Positions 61,327-64,000 of a stretch of 64,000 bases of DNA are shown here, piece after piece. The DNA is from Actinomycetota bacterium (lineage in GTDB: Bacteria > Actinomycetota > Geothermincolia > Geothermincolales > RBG-13-55-18), in assembly GCA_014360645.1 (NCBI GenBank), contig JACIXD010000012.1, forward strand, positions 1-64,000, written 5' to 3'. How positions within the stretch are numbered: position 1 is the first letter of the stretch; every line of letters begins with the position of its first letter. The translations under genes were made by a program, and so were the position numbers. Under the pieces are notes generated by a model. That model searched no databases, was not told the origin of the DNA, and saw only the letters and a list, made by a program, of their open reading frames with translations.

Positions 61327-61752
61327 ATGCAGGTCGGTCTGGGAAGAACGGTGACCTTTCACTACCGGCTTTACGACGAGGCGGGCACGCTCATCGACGC
61401 CAGCGCGGAGAACGATCCCATGAGCTTCGTCTTCGGCGAAGGAAGCATCATCCCGGGACTGGAGCGGGAGATGGAGGGCATGGAGCCGGGGGAGAGCAAG
61501 GAAGTGCTGGTCAAGCCCGAGGACGCCTATGGATTGCGGGACCCCGGCCTGGTGCACAGCGTGCCGCGCGAGCGCTTCGAGGGCTCGGCCGACCTCGAGG
61601 TGGGCATGACCTACATGGGAAGGACGGACTCTGGGGGTCTCATCAACTTCAAGGTCCTCTCCATGGACAAGGACAACGTGGAGATCGACCTCAACCATCC
61701 CTTGGCGGGCGTAAACCTGCGCTTCGAGGTGACCATCCAGGACGTGACCTGA
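61327..61752 (+). CDS. FKBP-type peptidyl-prolyl isomerase (SlyD-like)
   Basis: In this 141-residue protein VTFHYRLYDEAGTLIDAS, FGEGSIIPGLEREMEGM and the final LNFEVTIQDV-type strand (LRFEVTIQDVT) are the FKBP core. KPEDAYGLRDPGLVHSVPRERF ... VGMTYMG is the insert-in-flap domain typical of SlyD chaperone-isomerases. It lacks the His-rich tail of enterobacterial SlyD. ATG 61327 follows AAAGGAG. Repeat copy F starts 7 nt after its stop. Confidence 0.93.
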   Translation: MQVGLGRTVTFHYRLYDEAGTLIDASAENDPMSFVFGEGSIIPGLEREMEGMEPGESKEVLVKPEDAYGLRDPGLVHSVPRERFEGSADLEVGMTYMGRTDSGGLINFKVLSMDKDNVEIDLNHPLAGVNLRFEVTIQDVT

Positions 61753-61759
61753 ACCACAA

Positions 61760-61784
61760 TGGGGTCAGCCCCGGACATGGGACA
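61760..61784 (+). repeat. Dispersed 25-nt repeat, copy F
   Basis: Plus-oriented copy directly after the FKBP gene. No inverted partner was found in the next 400 nt. The remaining sequence to the acyl-CoA ligase (61785-62196) holds no gene that I recognise. Confidence 0.95.
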
Positions 61785-62196
61785 ATAACCGCCTGCTGCC
61801 CTCGGGAGGCGATGGCGCAGGGCTTCCGCACCTTGCTCGATGCGCGCGAAAAGAAGCGCTCAAAACCACGTCGGCCATGGCCCACGCACGGGCCTTGAAC
61901 GCGCGCGCATCTCATCTCGTCCGATACGCCACGCGGTTTCCATCCACGAGGCCGCGCGCGGCCAGCAGTCGCGCCGGATGGATATCCATCCCGGGAGACC
62001 ACGGGTCTCATATCGCCCCTGCCCTTTTTCGCGAGTCCCACGGAGGACCAGGATGAGCCCTCGAGCCCCTGGCGGGCCACCGGGGCGGGAAAGATTCAAC
62101 TGGCATTAAGCGGCTTCCCCGTGGGACATTAATCCTGCCGGGATATTCAGATCGCCGCAGCTCTCTTCGCAGCCAGGTCCGCAAGGGAGGGGGAGG

Positions 62197-63920
62197 ATGG
62201 AGAAGAACTTCACGCGCTGGCCCAGGGGCGTCGCCCGCAACCTGGATTATCCGGAGGCTCCGGTCTTCCAGATCCTGCGTTCCGCGGCCCGGCAGTGGCC
62301 GGAGCGCAACGCCATCATCTTCGCCGGTATGGAGATGACCTACCGGGAGCTGGACCAGCTCTCCGACCGTTTCGCCGCCGCCCTGGCGGGCATGGGGGTC
62401 GGGAAAGGAGACCGGGTAGCCCTGCACCTCGCCAACTCACCCCAGTTCGCCATCGCCTATTATGGGCTGCTCAAGGCGGGCGCCGTCTTCGTGCCCGTGA
62501 GCCCCCTGCTCTCGGAACGGGAACTCGCCTTCCAGCTAAACGACGCGGGGGTGGAGACCTTCATCGGCCTCGACCTCTTCTGGGCCGTCTCCAACCGCGT
62601 GCTGCCGCAGACGGGGGTGAAGAGGGCGATAGAGGTAAGCCTGGCGGACTGCTATCCGACCCTGAGCGCCCCGGTCAAGCAGCTCTCCAAGGGCGCTTTC
62701 GGCGAGGGGGTCATGGACTTCACCGCCCTGGTCGCCGACCATCCCGCGGAGCCCCCGAGATCGCGTTCGAGGTGCGGGAAAACCTCGCCCACATCTCCTA
62801 CACCGGGGGCACCACCGGCACCCCCAAGGGCATCATGGTGACCCATTACAACGCCATGGTCAATTCCTGCCAGCTCTCCTACTGGTTCTCCGGGGGCCAG
62901 GTCTCCTACGAGGACGGCATAATAGGGCTTCGCCGCGCGGAGGGAGACCGCGACGAGGATCATCCCTTTCGTCGGGGCATGGAGATGTCCCTGGTGGTTC
63001 CGCCGTGGTTCCACGCCATGGGCGCCTTCGGGTATCTGAACATGCTACTCATGGCGGGCAACACCCTGGTGGTCTTCCCGCGCTTCGATCCCGAGGAGTT
63101 CCTGCGCGCCATCAACAAGTACCGCGTCACCCTCTTCGGGGGCGCCCCCCAGCTCTTCGTGCCCATGGTGGACCACCCCCTTTACGAGGGGACGGACATG
63201 TCCGAGATACGCCTGGTGGCCTCGGGCGGGGCGCCCATCCCCCTCAGCCTCATGCGCAGGTTGCTGGATAAATTTCCCGGTGTGGTATGCGAGGCCTACG
63301 GACTCTCGGAGGCCACGGCCATCGTCACCATCACCCCGCCCGAGAGAGAAGCCCTGAAGGTGGGGTCGGTGGGGCTGCCGGTGGCGGACACCAAGGTCAG
63401 GATCGTGGACCCCGAGGACCATCGGCGGGAGCTGGAGCTTGGGGAGGTGGGGGAGATCTGCGTGCGCGGGCCCCAGGTCACCAGGGGTTTCTGGAACCGG
63501 CCCGAGGAGACCGCCCTCATGTTCAAGGAGGACGGCTGGCTGCTCACGGGGGACATGGGAAGGATAGACGAGGACGGCTATCTCTACATCGTGGACCGCA
63601 AGAAGGACATGCTCATCTACAAGGGCTACAACGTCTATCCCCGCGACCTGGAGGAGGTCCTAAATTCCCATCCCGCGGTGGCCCAGTCGGCGGTGGTGGG
63701 AAAGAAGGACGACCGCTACGGGGAGCTCCCCGTGGCCTTCGTACAACTGGTGCCGGGCGCCGCGGTGAGCGAGGCGGAGCTGCTGGAGTACGCCAACGCC
63801 GAGCTGGCGGCGTACAAGAAGATAAGGGCGCTGCGTATCGTGGATGCGGTGCCGGCCAGCCAGGCCGGCAAGGTGCTCCGGCGCGAGCTGCGGGACCTGG
63901 CACAGGAGCTGGAGATCTGA
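62197..63920 (+). pseudogene. AMP-forming acyl-CoA ligase, single frameshift
   Basis: The gene reads MEKNFTRWPRGVARNL ... ALVADHPAE from 62197, then at the run of five C (62752-62756) shifts frame. It continues as PEIAFEVRENLAHISYTGGTTGTPKG to the stop at 63918-63920. One C lost from a six-C run explains it. The rest is complete: YTGGTTGTPKG (P-loop), CEAYGLSEATAI, TGDMGRIDEDGYLYIVDRKKD and GKVLRRELRDL. Restored, it would be about 575 residues, a fatty- or aromatic-acid CoA ligase. The frameshift may be natural or a homopolymer error. Confidence 0.88.
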
Positions 63921-63944
63921 GCGGCGTGAGGCGCCGGAGGCGTC

Positions 63945-64000
63945 TTATCCCGCCTTCAGCACCCTGCCGGCCAGTGCGTCGAGGCGGCAGGCCCCGTCCT
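63945..64000 (-). CDS. C-terminal end of a leftward gene, partial
   Basis: A minus-strand frame is open from the window edge to a TAA at 63945-63947, encoding DGACRLDALAGRVLKAG at its end. Codon composition is like that of neighbouring genes, and it converges with the ligase gene 24 nt away. Too little is visible to name it. Confidence 0.35.
   Translation of the reverse strand, partial: DGACRLDALAGRVLKAG

Overview
The window is high-GC bacterial DNA with many GTG and TTG starts. Its gene content points to an anaerobe: tungsten-type aldehyde:ferredoxin oxidoreductase, 2-hydroxyacyl-CoA dehydratase subunits, an HdrD/GlcF-like Fe-S protein and ferredoxins. A Nif3 - zinc-ribbon - RNase H cluster is an arrangement familiar from Actinobacteria. 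My best guess is a deep-branching anaerobic actinobacterium; this is inference, because no rRNA is present.

Region 1 (1-21765) looks like an integrated genomic island. It carries a 30-repeat CRISPR array (252-2475) read on the minus strand and two divergent CRISPR operons. The leftward operon is ECF sigma factor - CARF/HEPN ribonuclease (TIGR02710 type) - cas6 - cas1 - cas2 - leader - array. The rightward operon is cas10 (csm1) - csm2 - csm3 - csm4 - csm5 - CARF protein of the APE2256 family with a probable RelE-like end (Cami1-like). Together they form an apparently complete type III-A (Csm) system. Its Cas10 keeps both the HD and the cyclase GGDD motifs, and it has two different cyclic-oligoadenylate-responsive effectors. 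A sigma factor at the head of such an operon, with its Shine-Dalgarno sequence buried in a hairpin that has an alternative fold, is the most unusual feature of the window. To the right lie debris and cargo: a decayed ISL3 transposase, a frameshifted thymidylate-synthase-like gene, a 7TM-type histidine kinase, and a broken decarboxylase cut off exactly at a 45-nt tRNA-Val(TAC) 3' fragment. That fragment is a classical attachment-site scar, and ordinary chromosome follows it.

Region 2 (22000-35100) is housekeeping and signalling: two methyltransferases, a metallophosphoesterase, a coupled histidine kinase / HD-GYP response regulator pair, Nif3, a zinc-ribbon protein, RNase H, a YdjM-like membrane protein, a histidine phosphatase, a HAD phosphatase and an SCP2-like protein.

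Region 3 (35200-64000) is a redox and acyl-CoA region. It has an aldehyde:ferredoxin oxidoreductase and a divergent pair of operons. Between them is a consensus sigma-70 promoter (TTGACA-17-TATAAT) followed by a TetR-type palindrome. The operons encode a CrtI-like oxidoreductase, four related FAD-dependent oxidoreductases of unknown substrate, and a GlcD - HdrD/GlcF-like - GlcD set. Further right are a DUF362 / NapH-like / ferredoxin electron-transfer operon, a 2-hydroxyacyl-CoA dehydratase pair, a P-type ATPase, a CoA-transferase, an FKBP isomerase and a frameshifted acyl-CoA ligase. Activation (ligase, CoA-transferase), dehydration and flavin oxidoreduction fit anaerobic use of carboxylic acids, but the substrate cannot be read from sequence.

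Six copies of a 25-nt dispersed repeat punctuate regions 2 and 3. Three supply coding sequence to gene ends, and two outward-inward pairs bound ~410-440-nt units containing internal direct repeats, like small non-autonomous mobile elements.
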